From assembly GCA_024233005.1 (NCBI GenBank), contig JACKQE010000001.1, positions 1 to 64,000 of the forward strand: DNA of 64,000 bases, in the 5' to 3' direction. Positions 33,376 through 42,168 of this stretch are shown here, in pieces. Source of the stretch: Akkermansiaceae bacterium. Lineage in GTDB: Bacteria > Verrucomicrobiota > Verrucomicrobiia > Verrucomicrobiales > DEV007. The notes beneath the pieces are model-generated. The model worked only from the letters and a program-made list of their open reading frames with translations, had not been told where the DNA came from and ran no database searches. The translations under genes were made by a program, and so were the position numbers. The stretch's first letter is position 1. Each line of letters begins with the position of its first letter.

Positions 33376-33512
33376 GTTTCTCCCCCAGCATACCCCGCTG
33401 AAGCACAATCTCTAGGCCCTGATTCGGGAAATTTGGGTGAAATGCGACATTTTGGCCATTCCTTAGCAGGCGCAATCAAGGAGTCCGGCCCGTCCGCTGG
33501 ATCAGAACCATT

Positions 33513-33977
33513 TCAAGCCAGCTCATCGTCGCCCGAATCCCGGCCTTCCATCTTGTTCAGCATCTCGGTCACATCTTCCACGTGCTCCCAGACATGGGGA
33601 GCCAAGTAAATGGGAGCTGCCTGCTGAACGGCAAGGGCGATCCCGTCGCTGGGCCGGGCATCAATTTCGACAATCTTTTTTTGATCCAACTCATTCGCGG
33701 CCGTCACGATGATTCGGGCGTAATACACACTCTCGTTGTAATCGTTGATCACCACCCGGTCCACCTTGGCCCCCAGAGCGGTCATCACATCCACCAGCAA
33801 GTCATGGGTTTGGGGCCGTGGCTTGGGGGTATGGTGCAGGAACATATTGATCGCCGATCCCACCGCTTGATCGACATATATGACGAAAGTCTTTTCGTCA
33901 TTCCCCAGAAAAACCGCACAGCCCCCACTGGTGGGCAGGACGGTGCGGACTTCGACTTCTATGACGTTACTTTCCAT
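33513..33977 (-). CDS. Bifunctional nuclease family protein (DUF151/BFN)
   Basis: 154 residues. Family features are the ILPTSGGCAVFLGND-type beta start, the THDLLVDVMTALGAKVDRVVINDYNE segment, VEIDARPSDGIALAVQ and a C-terminal acidic tail (GRDSGDDELA). Plant and archaeal-type members were described with RNase and DNase activity, whereas bacterial members are little studied. It is cytoplasmic. The gene lies 8 bases after gamma carbonic anhydrase and 137 bases before PSD1, so its link to the latter is uncertain. Confidence 0.88.
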   Translation of the reverse strand: MESNVIEVEVRTVLPTSGGCAVFLGNDEKTFVIYVDQAVGSAINMFLHHTPKPRPQTHDLLVDVMTALGAKVDRVVINDYNESVYYARIIVTAANELDQKKIVEIDARPSDGIALAVQQAAPIYLAPHVWEHVEDVTEMLNKMEGRDSGDDELA

Positions 33978-33985
33978 CCGGCGGA

Positions 33986-34615
33986 TCAGCGAATACTCAC
34001 ATCCTCGCCACCTCCGGTCGGGATGTCAAATCCCGAAACCATTCCAGTGACATCCCACCCGGGAGCCGGAATCTGCCCATCGTGCGCGGCGATCAACTCG
34101 CGGTGCTCCCGGGCAACCTGGATATACTTCTCGGCCATCAACCGGTTGGATCTCTGCTCTTCCAAACTCAAGGCACGGACCACCCGGGCCGGGCTCCCCA
34201 GAACGAGACTCCCCTCGGGAATTTCCATCCCCCGGGTCACCAAAGCCCCCGCCCCTACAATGGAGCGGGCCCCGACTACGGCCCCATCCATCACGATGGC
34301 TCCCATTCCGACCAACACCTCGTCGCCAATTTGACAGGCGTGCAGAATCGCCCGATGCCCGCAAGTCACGTAATTTCCGACGATTGTTCCCAATTCGCTG
34401 GACAGATGGATCACGGAACCATCCTGAATATTCGAACCATCCCCTATCGTTATCCTCTGTATATCAGCTCTTAACACGGCTTGATACCAAACGCTGGAAT
34501 CGTTGCCCAATCGAACATCCCCCACCAAAACGGCTCCAGGAGCGATAAACACTGGCCCTCCAGAGCGGGGCAATCCGGTCAAAAATTTGCAGACGCTGAA
34601 AGAAAAGCTTGCCAT
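33986..34615 (-). CDS. Gamma carbonic anhydrase family protein
   Basis: 209 residues. The left-handed beta helix is shown by hexapeptide repeats such as VFIAPGAVLVGDVRLGNDSSVW and IGDGSNIQDGSVIH, with the three zinc-type His in SVIHLSSE and TCGHRAILHACQIGD. C-terminal helix LSLEEQRSNRLMAEKYIQVAREH. Such proteins range from true carbonic anhydrases to acyl-CoA-related transferases; the catalytic Glu of the Methanosarcina type is not clearly seen, so activity is open. Divergent from the HU gene across 124 bases, and followed by the bifunctional nuclease gene. Confidence 0.87.
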   Translation of the reverse strand: MASFSFSVCKFLTGLPRSGGPVFIAPGAVLVGDVRLGNDSSVWYQAVLRADIQRITIGDGSNIQDGSVIHLSSELGTIVGNYVTCGHRAILHACQIGDEVLVGMGAIVMDGAVVGARSIVGAGALVTRGMEIPEGSLVLGSPARVVRALSLEEQRSNRLMAEKYIQVAREHRELIAAHDGQIPAPGWDVTGMVSGFDIPTGGGEDVSIR

Positions 34616-34739
34616 TTTGGTGACTTTCGATGAAAAAGGAGCATCTCAACACCCCGTAATCAGGCTCCATAGGGGCTCCCCTGAGACTAATCGAAGAGGA
34701 TGCCTAGTGTCCTGTCACCATAAAACCACATCCAAGCAT

Positions 34740-35018
34740 ATGAACAAGGGAGACCTCGTCGAAGCAGTACAAAAAGCCCTGGGAAAAGAAACCTCGAAGA
34801 AATCAGCTGAAGAAGCTGTTTCCGCGGTTCTGGCCAGCATCGCCACCGGCATCAAGAAGGACAAAACCGTCCAGTTGATCGGTTTCGGGACTTTCAAAGT
34901 CAAGGAGCGCAAAGCCCGCACCGGCAGAAACCCCAAGACCGGTGAGCCGATGAAAATCAAAGCCTCCAAGACCGTTGGCTTCTCGCCTTCTTCAGCCCTC
35001 AAAGGTTCGTTGAAATAA
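34740..35018 (+). CDS. HU family DNA-binding protein
   Basis: 92 residues from ATG 34740, normal HU length. It starts MNKGDLVEAVQKALG, contains the beta-arm region VQLIGFGTFKVKERKARTGRNPKTG and ends VGFSPSSALKGSLK. HU bends and packages DNA. The frame continues upstream to 34503 but only the 92-residue product resembles the family. It has its own terminator at 35059-35090. Unlike ppdK it carries no PAKKA tail. Confidence 0.95.
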   Translation: MNKGDLVEAVQKALGKETSKKSAEEAVSAVLASIATGIKKDKTVQLIGFGTFKVKERKARTGRNPKTGEPMKIKASKTVGFSPSSALKGSLK

Positions 35019-35058
35019 TACGCCGCCGGACCCTGAAGTCCGGCAGCCATGAAATTTC

Positions 35059-35090
35059 AAAGCGGCAGGGGAAACCCTGCCGCTTTTTTT
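35059..35090 (+). terminator. Rho-independent terminator of the HU gene
   Basis: AAGCGGCAGGG pairs with CCCTGCCGCTT across a GAAA tetraloop, giving an 11-base-pair stem followed by eight T residues. It lies 40 bases after the HU stop and 37 bases before the next ATG. Confidence 0.92.
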
Positions 35091-35126
35091 TTCGACAATT
35101 TCCCGCCAACCTTGCAGCATGACGGC

Positions 35127-36251
35127 ATGATTCCCCTCCACCGCAAAACCCTTTGGACCTCCTCCTTGCTGCTGACCTTGGCTTCACCGGGACGGGCCGA
35201 CGACCCCCCGGCATCCTTGGCCGCCTTTTTCCGGGTCCCTGCCGCATTCGCCCAGCAAACCAGTCCTGGAGAATCCCCTCTCGTCTTTTCCAACGGCCAA
35301 CCGGTGACCTCGCCGGAGCAATGGCCTCAGCGTCGGGCGGAATTGCTGAAAAGGTGGCAGGACCTGCTCGGTGAATGGCCCCCCCTGATAGAGCACCCAT
35401 CCGTCGAACTCCTTGACTCCACCGCGAGGGAAGGCATCACCCAAGAGCGGATTCGTTTTCTCTGGACGCCCAGAGAGAAAACCGAGGGATATCTCCTGAT
35501 CCCTCCCACCCCAGGTCCCCACCCGGCGGTCTTGACGGTGTATTATGAACCTGAGACCGCCGCCGGGCTTCAAGGTGAAAACCGCGATTTTGCCTGGCAA
35601 CTGGCCCGGAGGGGATTCGTAGCGCTTTCCATCGGCACCAAAGAAGCCTCGCTCGCCAAGACCTATTCCCTCTATTGGCCCGATCCCGATGCGGTCACCG
35701 TCCAACCTCTGTCCATGCTGGCCTGCGCGGCAGCCAACGCCTGGCACGTCCTGGCAGAACGCCCGGAAGTGGACCCGAAACGGATCGGCATCGTCGGACA
35801 CAGCTTCGGGGGCAAGTGGGCCATGTTTGCCTCCTGCCTGTTTGACCGCTTTGCCTGCGCCGTCTGGTCCGACCCCGGCATCGCTTTCGACGACACCCGG
35901 CCGAGCATCAACTACTGGGAACCATGGTATCTCGGCTGGCATCCCCAACCCTGGCGCCCCCGAGGCCTGGTCACGGCGGAGCACCCCGCTCTCGGCCTGT
36001 ATCCCACCTTGCGGAAACAGGGGCGCGATCTGCATGAACTCCATGCCTTGATGGCGCCCCGTCCCTTTCTGGTTTCCGGGGGCAGTGAAGATCCGCCGGA
36101 GAGATGGAAAGTCCTAAACCACACCATCGGTGTGAATCGGCTGCTGGGGTATGAAAACCGCGTCGCGATGTCGAACCGGCCAAACCATGCTCCCACACCG
36201 GAGTCCAATGCGGTCATCTATGATTTCTTTTCCTGGGTCCTGAAGCCCTAG
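35127..36251 (+). CDS. Secreted alpha/beta hydrolase
   Basis: 374 residues from ATG 35127 with a signal peptide (LWTSSLLLTLASPGRADD). The nucleophile elbow is IVGHSFGGKWAMF, a possible acid follows in CAVWSDPGIAFDD, and a candidate catalytic His lies in NRPNHAPTPES. The overall layout, large N-terminal lead plus carboxy-terminal hydrolase core, resembles acetylxylan esterase or related secreted carbohydrate esterases of PVC bacteria, but the subfamily is not certain. It follows the HU terminator and is convergent with the PIN-TRAM gene 41 bases away. An open frame from 35049 includes the HU terminator and is not used. Confidence 0.85.
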   Translation: MIPLHRKTLWTSSLLLTLASPGRADDPPASLAAFFRVPAAFAQQTSPGESPLVFSNGQPVTSPEQWPQRRAELLKRWQDLLGEWPPLIEHPSVELLDSTAREGITQERIRFLWTPREKTEGYLLIPPTPGPHPAVLTVYYEPETAAGLQGENRDFAWQLARRGFVALSIGTKEASLAKTYSLYWPDPDAVTVQPLSMLACAAANAWHVLAERPEVDPKRIGIVGHSFGGKWAMFASCLFDRFACAVWSDPGIAFDDTRPSINYWEPWYLGWHPQPWRPRGLVTAEHPALGLYPTLRKQGRDLHELHALMAPRPFLVSGGSEDPPERWKVLNHTIGVNRLLGYENRVAMSNRPNHAPTPESNAVIYDFFSWVLKP

Positions 36252-36292
36252 CTGACACCCCCGCATCTGCACGCCCGCAGACCTGGCGACCC

Positions 36293-37339
36293 TCATTCCT
36301 CAGCTTTCTTGGAACCGGCCCGGGAGAGTCGGACGGTTTCCTTCAATTCGGCAAAAATCAGGCGTCCGGCACTCGTCTGGACTGCGCCTGCCACGACCAC
36401 CATCTGGGACGTCCCGATTTTGCCCACCGCTTGGTTGACCACGATCATCGTGCCGTCGTGGAGATACCCCACCGCCTGGTGCTCGTCTTTGCCCTCCTTG
36501 ACCAGATTCAGTTCGATCTCGTCTCCCGGAACTACCACCGGGCGCATCGCATGCGCCAGCTCGTTCAAACAGAGTGCGGTGACATTCTGGACCCGCGCGA
36601 CCCGGGCAAGATTGGCGTCCATCGTCAGAAGCCGCCCTCCGGACGAGCGCGCCAGCGCCACCAAACGGGCCTCTTCGGTGGCATCCCCACCGGGAACATC
36701 TTCGAGGATGCTGAGCCCGAGGCGGTCGTTCTTCTGCAACTGGTTGAGGCATTCCAACCCCCGTTTCCCGATCTGACTGCGGCGTTCCTCGCGACTTTCC
36801 GCCATGTGGTGCAACTCGTCGAGCACAAAGCGGGGCACCTGGAGAGGGCCGGAAAGGAATCCCGCAGCGCAGAGCCGGGGAACCCGTCCGTCGGCAATCA
36901 CGGAAGCATCGAGCACAAGCGGGCTCTCCTGAAGGGCTTCCTGACGGAACCTCACGTAGGGAATGATGAGGGAAAACTCCTCCCGACGGCTCCGGAGGGC
37001 CAGCATCATCCCGACAAAGCCGAGCCCCAGATATAGGCAGAGTTGGACGACCGATCGGGCGGTCTCGCTTTGCTGGAACCAACCGGCATCGAAAAAGCCG
37101 ACCCCCACCACGAGACGGGCACAAAAGAGACCGATCAGCAGACCGAACGTGCCAGAGGCGAACCCGCGGAAAGTGATGTCCCGCATCACCGCATCAAGCG
37201 CCACGATCGCCGCGCCAAAGGCCATCCCGCCGAGCGCGCCCACCCACCAGTATTCCCCCGCCGCCAGGGAAAGCCCGACCACGGTGGTCAACAGGACGAA
37301 TCCCAGTCGGATGAGATGGATGGAGCGGGAACGCGGCAT
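36293..37339 (-). CDS. YacL-like PIN-TRAM membrane protein
   Basis: 348 residues. Three to four membrane segments occupy residues of about 10-125. Then a PIN-like nuclease domain (LVLDASVIADGRVPRL, with further acidic residues in ATEEARLVALA and LLTMDANLARVA), then a TRAM-like RNA-binding end (VVVPGDEIELNLVKEGKDEHQAVGYLHDGTMIVV). This order is that of YacL. It is likely a membrane-anchored ribonuclease or RNA-binding factor. The gene is last in the long minus-strand run and 40 bases after the GDPD stop. Confidence 0.9.
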   Translation of the reverse strand: MPRSRSIHLIRLGFVLLTTVVGLSLAAGEYWWVGALGGMAFGAAIVALDAVMRDITFRGFASGTFGLLIGLFCARLVVGVGFFDAGWFQQSETARSVVQLCLYLGLGFVGMMLALRSRREEFSLIIPYVRFRQEALQESPLVLDASVIADGRVPRLCAAGFLSGPLQVPRFVLDELHHMAESREERRSQIGKRGLECLNQLQKNDRLGLSILEDVPGGDATEEARLVALARSSGGRLLTMDANLARVARVQNVTALCLNELAHAMRPVVVPGDEIELNLVKEGKDEHQAVGYLHDGTMIVVNQAVGKIGTSQMVVVAGAVQTSAGRLIFAELKETVRLSRAGSKKAEE

Positions 37340-37379
37340 GACGGAGAGACTATACCAGTCCGCGGAATATTCTGCACCG

Positions 37380-38276
37380 CTAATTGCCCGCCGACGGGAT
37401 CGCGCCGTCCTCCAACGCGGTCCTCAGAGCCACCGGATCGTCGGTGGTCAACCCATCAACTCCCAATGCGGCAAGCTTCCGGGCCAGAACAGGGTCGTTC
37501 ACCGTCCACACGTAGAGTCCCAGCCCGGCTTGACGGACTCGACGCACCATCTCCGCTGTCCAAGGCCAATCGGTGCCGAGATCCAGCCCGTCCAGGCCTG
37601 CTTCGCGGGCCGTCGCAATGAGGGTGTCCAAGTTCCGGGGAACACCTTTGGATTTGCCGGACGACAACAAGTATACCGGCACCCAGGGCAGCACCTTTTT
37701 GGTCTCCGCGGCCGCCGCCAAATTGAAGCTGATCACCGTTAGTTGACCTGCCCGCTCCCGCATTGGATCAAGAACCGCCTGGAGGGCCGGCACCACCTCG
37801 GGACCGCACTTGATCTCGAGAAAAAAACGTCCCCGGTCCTGGGGCATTGTTTCCAAGGCTTGAGCCAATGTGGGAATGCGCTCATTGACATACGCGGGAG
37901 ACTTCCACGAACCGGCATCGAGGGACTGGAGATCTGCCGTGGCAGTGGAGGCCACCTTCAAATCGACCCCGGTGGTCCGCAGGGTGGAGGCGTCATGAAT
38001 CACCACCACCCGGCCATCTCCGCTGAGATACAAATCCAGTTCGCAGGCATCCGCCCCTTTTTCCCAAGCGAGACGGAAGGCTGCCACCGTGTTCTCCGGG
38101 GCCACCGCCGAGTAACCCCGGTGGGCGATGAGTTCGACCGGCTTCTTCTCGTCCGAATACAGCGTTGGCGCGGTCATTGCGGCGAGGATCAGCAGAATGG
38201 CGGGCAGGGATCGCTCAAATCCCTTCCACAGGAATCCGACCGTTCCAGACGGAGATGGAGTATTTTTCTCTCTCAT
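37380..38276 (-). CDS. Glycerophosphodiester phosphodiesterase, exported
   Basis: 298 residues from ATG 38276. A signal segment lies at about residues 24-42 (LPAILLILAAMTAPTLYS), with a polar lead. GDPD barrel features are VELIAHRGYSAVAPENT (catalytic His-Arg and Glu-Asn), ACELDLYLSGDGRVVVIHDAS, and FFLEIKCG. It cleaves glycerophosphodiesters to glycerol-3-phosphate and an alcohol outside the cytoplasm. The chosen start makes the gene overlap the inositol monophosphatase gene by 62 bases; a CTG at 38231 would reduce the overlap. Longer open frame to 38483 runs through the neighbour and is ignored. Confidence 0.87.
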   Translation of the reverse strand: MREKNTPSPSGTVGFLWKGFERSLPAILLILAAMTAPTLYSDEKKPVELIAHRGYSAVAPENTVAAFRLAWEKGADACELDLYLSGDGRVVVIHDASTLRTTGVDLKVASTATADLQSLDAGSWKSPAYVNERIPTLAQALETMPQDRGRFFLEIKCGPEVVPALQAVLDPMRERAGQLTVISFNLAAAAETKKVLPWVPVYLLSSGKSKGVPRNLDTLIATAREAGLDGLDLGTDWPWTAEMVRRVRQAGLGLYVWTVNDPVLARKLAALGVDGLTTDDPVALRTALEDGAIPSAGN

Positions 38277-38979
38277 GGGAATGGGACGTGAGGATGGTGC
38301 GGCCCCCGGCACGCTCCACAATGAGGAGACCGGCGGCGACATCCCAAAGGCTGATCTGCTCCTCAATGTAGGCGTCCAAGCGACCGCAGGCGACATAACA
38401 CATCGCGAGAGCGGCACTTCCGAGCATGCGGGTCTTCTTGACCTTGTCGGCCACCTGGGAGAATCTCGCCAGCCCGGCCTCAAGGGACTCTTTGGTCTTG
38501 GAAAACCCGATGGTGATCATCGCCTCGCGCAACTCACTGCGTCCACTGACCTGAATCGGCCGGCCATTCTTCAAGGCGGGACCTCCCGCTTCCGCCGTGA
38601 ACAGCTCATCCATCATCGGGTCGTAGATCACTCCGACAGCCAGTTCACCGCGGATCCGCAACGCAATGGAGACGCAGAAGTGCGGGATGCCGTAGAAATA
38701 GTTCACGGTGCCGTCGATGGGATCGACGATCCACTCATGATCACTGGTGGCATCACCGGAGTCGCCTTCCTCACCGAGCAGACTGTGCCCGGGAAAGGCC
38801 GCGAGCAGGCGCGAGGAAATCAGATCCTGACTCCGCACATCCATCTCAAGCTTGATGTCGTGGGCGGTGGCCTCGTTGATGTGGAGATCGCTCTCGTAAT
38901 GTTCACGGAGCAGGGCACCGGCCTCACGGGCGGCGGCAGTGGCAACGGCCAGGGGAGACACGGGGGAGGATTCGGTCAT
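38215..38979 (-). CDS. Inositol monophosphatase family protein
   Basis: 254 residues from ATG 38979. Motifs of the Mg-dependent phosphatase: LLGEEGDSG, EWIVDPIDGTVNYFYG (both metal sites), and the C-terminal WDVAAGLLIVERAGG. Family members hydrolyse inositol phosphate, or in some bacteria histidinol phosphate or NADP. No specific substrate is evident. It lies between the phospholipase-D-like and GDPD genes, which suggests a lipid or head-group theme. The 3' end overlaps the GDPD gene by 62 bases in another frame. Confidence 0.9.
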   Translation of the reverse strand: MTESSPVSPLAVATAAAREAGALLREHYESDLHINEATAHDIKLEMDVRSQDLISSRLLAAFPGHSLLGEEGDSGDATSDHEWIVDPIDGTVNYFYGIPHFCVSIALRIRGELAVGVIYDPMMDELFTAEAGGPALKNGRPIQVSGRSELREAMITIGFSKTKESLEAGLARFSQVADKVKKTRMLGSAALAMCYVACGRLDAYIEEQISLWDVAAGLLIVERAGGRTILTSHSHEREKYSISVWNGRIPVEGI

Positions 38980-39056
38980 ACGGCGGTTAGCAAACCCGAT
39001 CCCGGCTGAAATGCGAGCCGTTTGTCGCGAAAAGTCCGCCCCCCGGGGACGCTGAA

Positions 39057-39581
39057 TCAGGCAAGGGGGCCTGGACAGACATCCCTCCGCTGGCAGGGGC
39101 CGCAGTAGTCGCCGATCCAAAACCGGTCGTAGAACTCCATCAACTGCCCGATTTCGGAAGCTTCGCGGGTCAGGTAACCCGCCTCAAAATTCCGCCGCCG
39201 CGGGCTTTTGGCCCCCATCCCGGCACCGGTCAGATTCGCCGAACCGACCATGGCCACCACACCGTCGATGATCATCACTTTCATGTGCATCCTGGGACAG
39301 AGCACCTGCTCGAAGAGATCACTCTCGACGAATTCCGGATACTGGTCGAAATCCTTGCGGAAACGCGGCCCGGGCTCTTTGGCGTGGATCAAACGGACCT
39401 CGACCCCTTCGCGAACGAGCCTTGCCAGGACTTGAACGAAGGGTACGAAGCGCTTCCCCGAAGCCACGTGCAGGTCCTTGACATCGGCCGTGGCGATCCA
39501 GACGAAGCGACGGGCTTCCGGCACTTCTTTCTGGATGAAGCGGTGATAGACTTCCTCATTGAGCAGCAACTCGTGGGACAT
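39057..39581 (-). CDS. Phospholipase D-like single-HKD protein
   Basis: 174 residues with one HKD motif (MHMKVMIIDGVVAMVGSANLTGAGM), the type found in small PLD-like nucleases and lipid enzymes that act as dimers. A Cys-rich end follows (CGPCQRRDVCPG). There is no signal peptide, so it is presumably cytoplasmic. The start overlaps the CocE stop by one base (TGATG), so the two are translationally coupled. Role unclear: nuclease or phospholipase. Confidence 0.85.
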   Translation of the reverse strand: MSHELLLNEEVYHRFIQKEVPEARRFVWIATADVKDLHVASGKRFVPFVQVLARLVREGVEVRLIHAKEPGPRFRKDFDQYPEFVESDLFEQVLCPRMHMKVMIIDGVVAMVGSANLTGAGMGAKSPRRRNFEAGYLTREASEIGQLMEFYDRFWIGDYCGPCQRRDVCPGPLA

Positions 39582-41440
39582 CAGGGAGTGCGTGGCACCA
39601 GCGGCAGCAGAATGTGGGAGGGATGCGTGGCGTCATGCCATACCGCATTTTCCGCCGTCACCCTGCGCCGGTGTTCGTTGAGGGGTTCGCCGGTGTTTGG
39701 ATTCACGTCGAAACGCGGGAAATTGCTGCTGCTGATGTCCACCCGGAGGCGGTGTCCCTTCTTGAAGACATTGCTCGTTGGATACAGCCGGATCGTGAAG
39801 GGATACACCGTGCCGGGGTCCAGCAGCTTTTCCTCTTTCAGCGAATCACGGAACCGCGCCCTGACAATGCCGTCACCAAGGTTGAGGTCAAACCCGCCGG
39901 GAAAATCCGGGCTGGCTGGATGGACATCGATCAGCTTGGCCGTGAAATCCGTGTCAACCGCACTTGAGGAGGCCCAGAGGCGCACTTCAATTTCCCCGGT
40001 AACTTCGATGTCCTCTGACAGTGGTTCGGTTTGGAACACGACGATGTCATTGCGCGCGGAGAGCGGCAAGGGCAGCTTCCAGTTCCAGATGTGATCCCCC
40101 CCTCGCTGATCCCAGGCCCCTTGGAGCATGAGCCCGTCGTTGCTGGAAATGTTGCCCCCGATGGTCGGCACCGGCTGATGGGGATCAAAGGTGTAACGCG
40201 TCTGCGACTCTTTGACCGTCGGGGCCTCCGGGCTCAGGCCGCCCTCAGCATGCAGGTAGAAAGGGGTGAGCCTGGCCCGTGCCAGCGGCCACTCCTTTTC
40301 CTCCCGCCAGGCGCCACCGTGATCGAGCTTGCCCTCGGCGGTTCGCTTGCCGCTCCCGGTCCCCATGACGAAGATCCTCACCTTGGTTGTGAAAGGGGCT
40401 GATTTGCCGACGCTGTTGTCAATGCCCTTGAGCCAGTGATCATACCACTCGCGTCGCCATCCCCATTCGTCGGCGATTGCCGCTCCGGCCCCGAAATCCA
40501 CCTGACCATGGGACGACTTCCCCTGTTGGCCATGGATCCATGGTCCCATGATGAGATAGACATCACTTTTCAGCGCGGCGCTGAGAGCCCGGTAATTCGC
40601 CGTGGTGTTCCCCGCCCATGAGTCGTACCATCCGCCGACCAGGTATACCGGGATATCCTGATACTGCCCCACATTTTCCACGATGTTGTTCTGGGTCCAG
40701 AACGCGTCATTGGCCCCGTGCCGCATTGCCCCGACCAGCCAGTCCTCGTATTCCGGAGCCAACCGCAAAGGCGTGGCCCCGGGACGGAGAGGCAGATTGG
40801 AGAGATAGTCCAACCGGTGATCAGCCATTTCCTTGAGGACCGCGGCGGTCCCCGGATCCTGCGAGGCCCGGCTGCCTTTGCCGGCATTGAGCATGATCCA
40901 GTTCCAGAAACGCAGCTCAAAGGCGCCCGCGTTCCGCATCGATTGGATCCCCGGATTGGAGACCGCGTCGACAGGGATGACGGTGCCAAGGTGGGGGCTA
41001 TGCTCCATGGCCACGGCGTGCTGGGTGCCTCCGACATAGCTCGTTCCCACCATGCCGATCTTGCCCCCGCACCAGGGCTGGGCCGCGATCCAGGCGGCGC
41101 AATCCACCCCGTCGCGTCCATCGTCGGTCATCATGTGCCAAACGCCAGCGCTGGCATAGCGTCCCCGGCAATCCTGGGCCACAAAGACATAGCCATTCCG
41201 GGCATAGTATTCCCCCATGGTTTTGGATCCGTCCTTGCCGTAGGGAGTCCGGGTCAGGATGACCGGGTATTTTCCGGGCAGGGCCGGCAGGTAGAGATCG
41301 GTCGCCAATCGAATGCCGTCCCGCATCTCCACCATGAGGTTTTTTTGATCCCGAACCTCGGCTCCGGGCTTGGGAGACTGTGTCTTCCCGATCAACGGGA
41401 AGGCGAGACAAAGCAGAAACAGCGTGCGGGAAAAGGTCAT
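39581..41440 (-). CDS. CocE/NonD family hydrolase, secreted
   Basis: 619 residues. The signal peptide ends near LIGKTQS. The X-Pro dipeptidyl-peptidase (S15) type catalytic domain shows DGIRLATDLYLPALPGKYPV, then RTPYGKDG, oxyanion region QDCRGRYAS and the catalytic Ser in GMVGTSYVGGTQ, with a C-terminal jelly-roll domain (VTGEIEVRLWASSSAVDTDF). The family hydrolyses acyl bonds such as in glutaryl-7-ACA or cocaine; the substrate here is unknown, possibly peptides. It is upstream of the coupled PLD-like gene and 35 bases after bioD. Confidence 0.9.
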   Translation of the reverse strand: MTFSRTLFLLCLAFPLIGKTQSPKPGAEVRDQKNLMVEMRDGIRLATDLYLPALPGKYPVILTRTPYGKDGSKTMGEYYARNGYVFVAQDCRGRYASAGVWHMMTDDGRDGVDCAAWIAAQPWCGGKIGMVGTSYVGGTQHAVAMEHSPHLGTVIPVDAVSNPGIQSMRNAGAFELRFWNWIMLNAGKGSRASQDPGTAAVLKEMADHRLDYLSNLPLRPGATPLRLAPEYEDWLVGAMRHGANDAFWTQNNIVENVGQYQDIPVYLVGGWYDSWAGNTTANYRALSAALKSDVYLIMGPWIHGQQGKSSHGQVDFGAGAAIADEWGWRREWYDHWLKGIDNSVGKSAPFTTKVRIFVMGTGSGKRTAEGKLDHGGAWREEKEWPLARARLTPFYLHAEGGLSPEAPTVKESQTRYTFDPHQPVPTIGGNISSNDGLMLQGAWDQRGGDHIWNWKLPLPLSARNDIVVFQTEPLSEDIEVTGEIEVRLWASSSAVDTDFTAKLIDVHPASPDFPGGFDLNLGDGIVRARFRDSLKEEKLLDPGTVYPFTIRLYPTSNVFKKGHRLRVDISSSNFPRFDVNPNTGEPLNEHRRRVTAENAVWHDATHPSHILLPLVPRTP

Positions 41441-41475
41441 GGCGTGGCCAGATTACACAGCAGCAGGAGGCCCCA

Positions 41476-42150
41476 TCAAGCCCGCAATCCCGGAAGCTCA
41501 AGCCACTCCCGGGCCAGCCCAAGCCACTCCGGAGAGCCGTCAGCCGGGCATGGGACCGGACGCGGGAGCCCACCCAGCAGTTTCAAAGCCTCCGCATTCC
41601 GAGCCACCGGATCGGACGGCACTCCGGTTGGACTGTTCAGCAAAAGGCCAGCCAACCGCAGTCCCCGCCGACGAACAGCGGCCACCGTGAGCAAAAGGTG
41701 GTTCAACACACCGAGGCGGTCCGCGGCCACGATCACCACCGGAGAACCCCACTCCCCGGCAAGATCTCCCAAAGTGCGCTCACCTGTGAGGGGCACTTCC
41801 CAGCCGCCTGCCCCTTCCACAATCACCACTTCGTGGGTCGAACAGAGGGCTTCGAAACTGTCATGGAGAGCGCAAAAATCGATCCCTCGCTGTTCCTCCC
41901 GGGCCGCAATGAGCGGCGCGGCCGGGGTGAGAAAGTACTGGGGATTCACCAAATCGAGCGGCAAACCGGGATCACTCCCGGCGGCCCGGAGCTGCTCGGC
42001 ATCTTCCCGGTCTCCACAGGCCACCGGCTTGAAGCCCGCCACGCTGATCCCCGCCCGGCTTAGGGCGGACACAAGACGAACCGCGACGTGGGTTTTGCCC
42101 ACGCCGGTGTCAGTGCCAGTGATGAACAGGGTCTTGCTGATGGCAAACAG
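41476..42150 (-). CDS. bioD: Dethiobiotin synthetase, non-AUG start
   Basis: 224 residues if translation begins at CTG 42150. The P-loop reads TLFITGTDTGVGKTHVAV; later motifs are FKPVACG, EGAGGWEVPL and NSPTGVPSDP. It closes the ureido ring of dethiobiotin from DAPA, CO2 and ATP. The first conventional start in frame (GTG 42102) would delete most of the P-loop, so it cannot be right. No ATG exists between the glmM stop at 42169 and the P-loop. AAGGA at 42159-42163 stands eight bases before CTG 42150. No other biotin gene is in the window. CocE follows after 35 bases. Confidence 0.88.
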   Translation of the reverse strand: MFAISKTLFITGTDTGVGKTHVAVRLVSALSRAGISVAGFKPVACGDREDAEQLRAAGSDPGLPLDLVNPQYFLTPAAPLIAAREEQRGIDFCALHDSFEALCSTHEVVIVEGAGGWEVPLTGERTLGDLAGEWGSPVVIVAADRLGVLNHLLLTVAAVRRRGLRLAGLLLNSPTGVPSDPVARNAEALKLLGGLPRPVPCPADGSPEWLGLAREWLELPGLRA

Positions 42151-42158
42151 AGGAAAAA

Positions 42159-42163
42159 TCCTT
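42159..42163 (-). promoter_or_regulatory. Shine-Dalgarno sequence deciding the bioD start
   Basis: Minus-strand AAGGA with an 8-base spacer before the CTG at 42150. Its placement supports the CTG over ATC 42141, which is 17 bases away. Confidence 0.5.
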
Positions 42164-42168
42164 CCGGA

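Noticed and set aside
31363..33609. 748-residue plus-strand open frame opposite the PSD1 gene
   Set aside because: Lies across PSD1 and its upstream gap, has no motif, and the minus strand has conserved haem and DUF motifs.
34503..34739. 79-residue extension upstream of HU
   Set aside because: HU family length and its MNKGDL start fix the ATG at 34740; the extension overlaps the carbonic anhydrase start region.
38277..38483. 69-residue 5' extension of the GDPD gene
   Set aside because: Runs through the inositol monophosphatase gene in another frame and contains no signal sequence.
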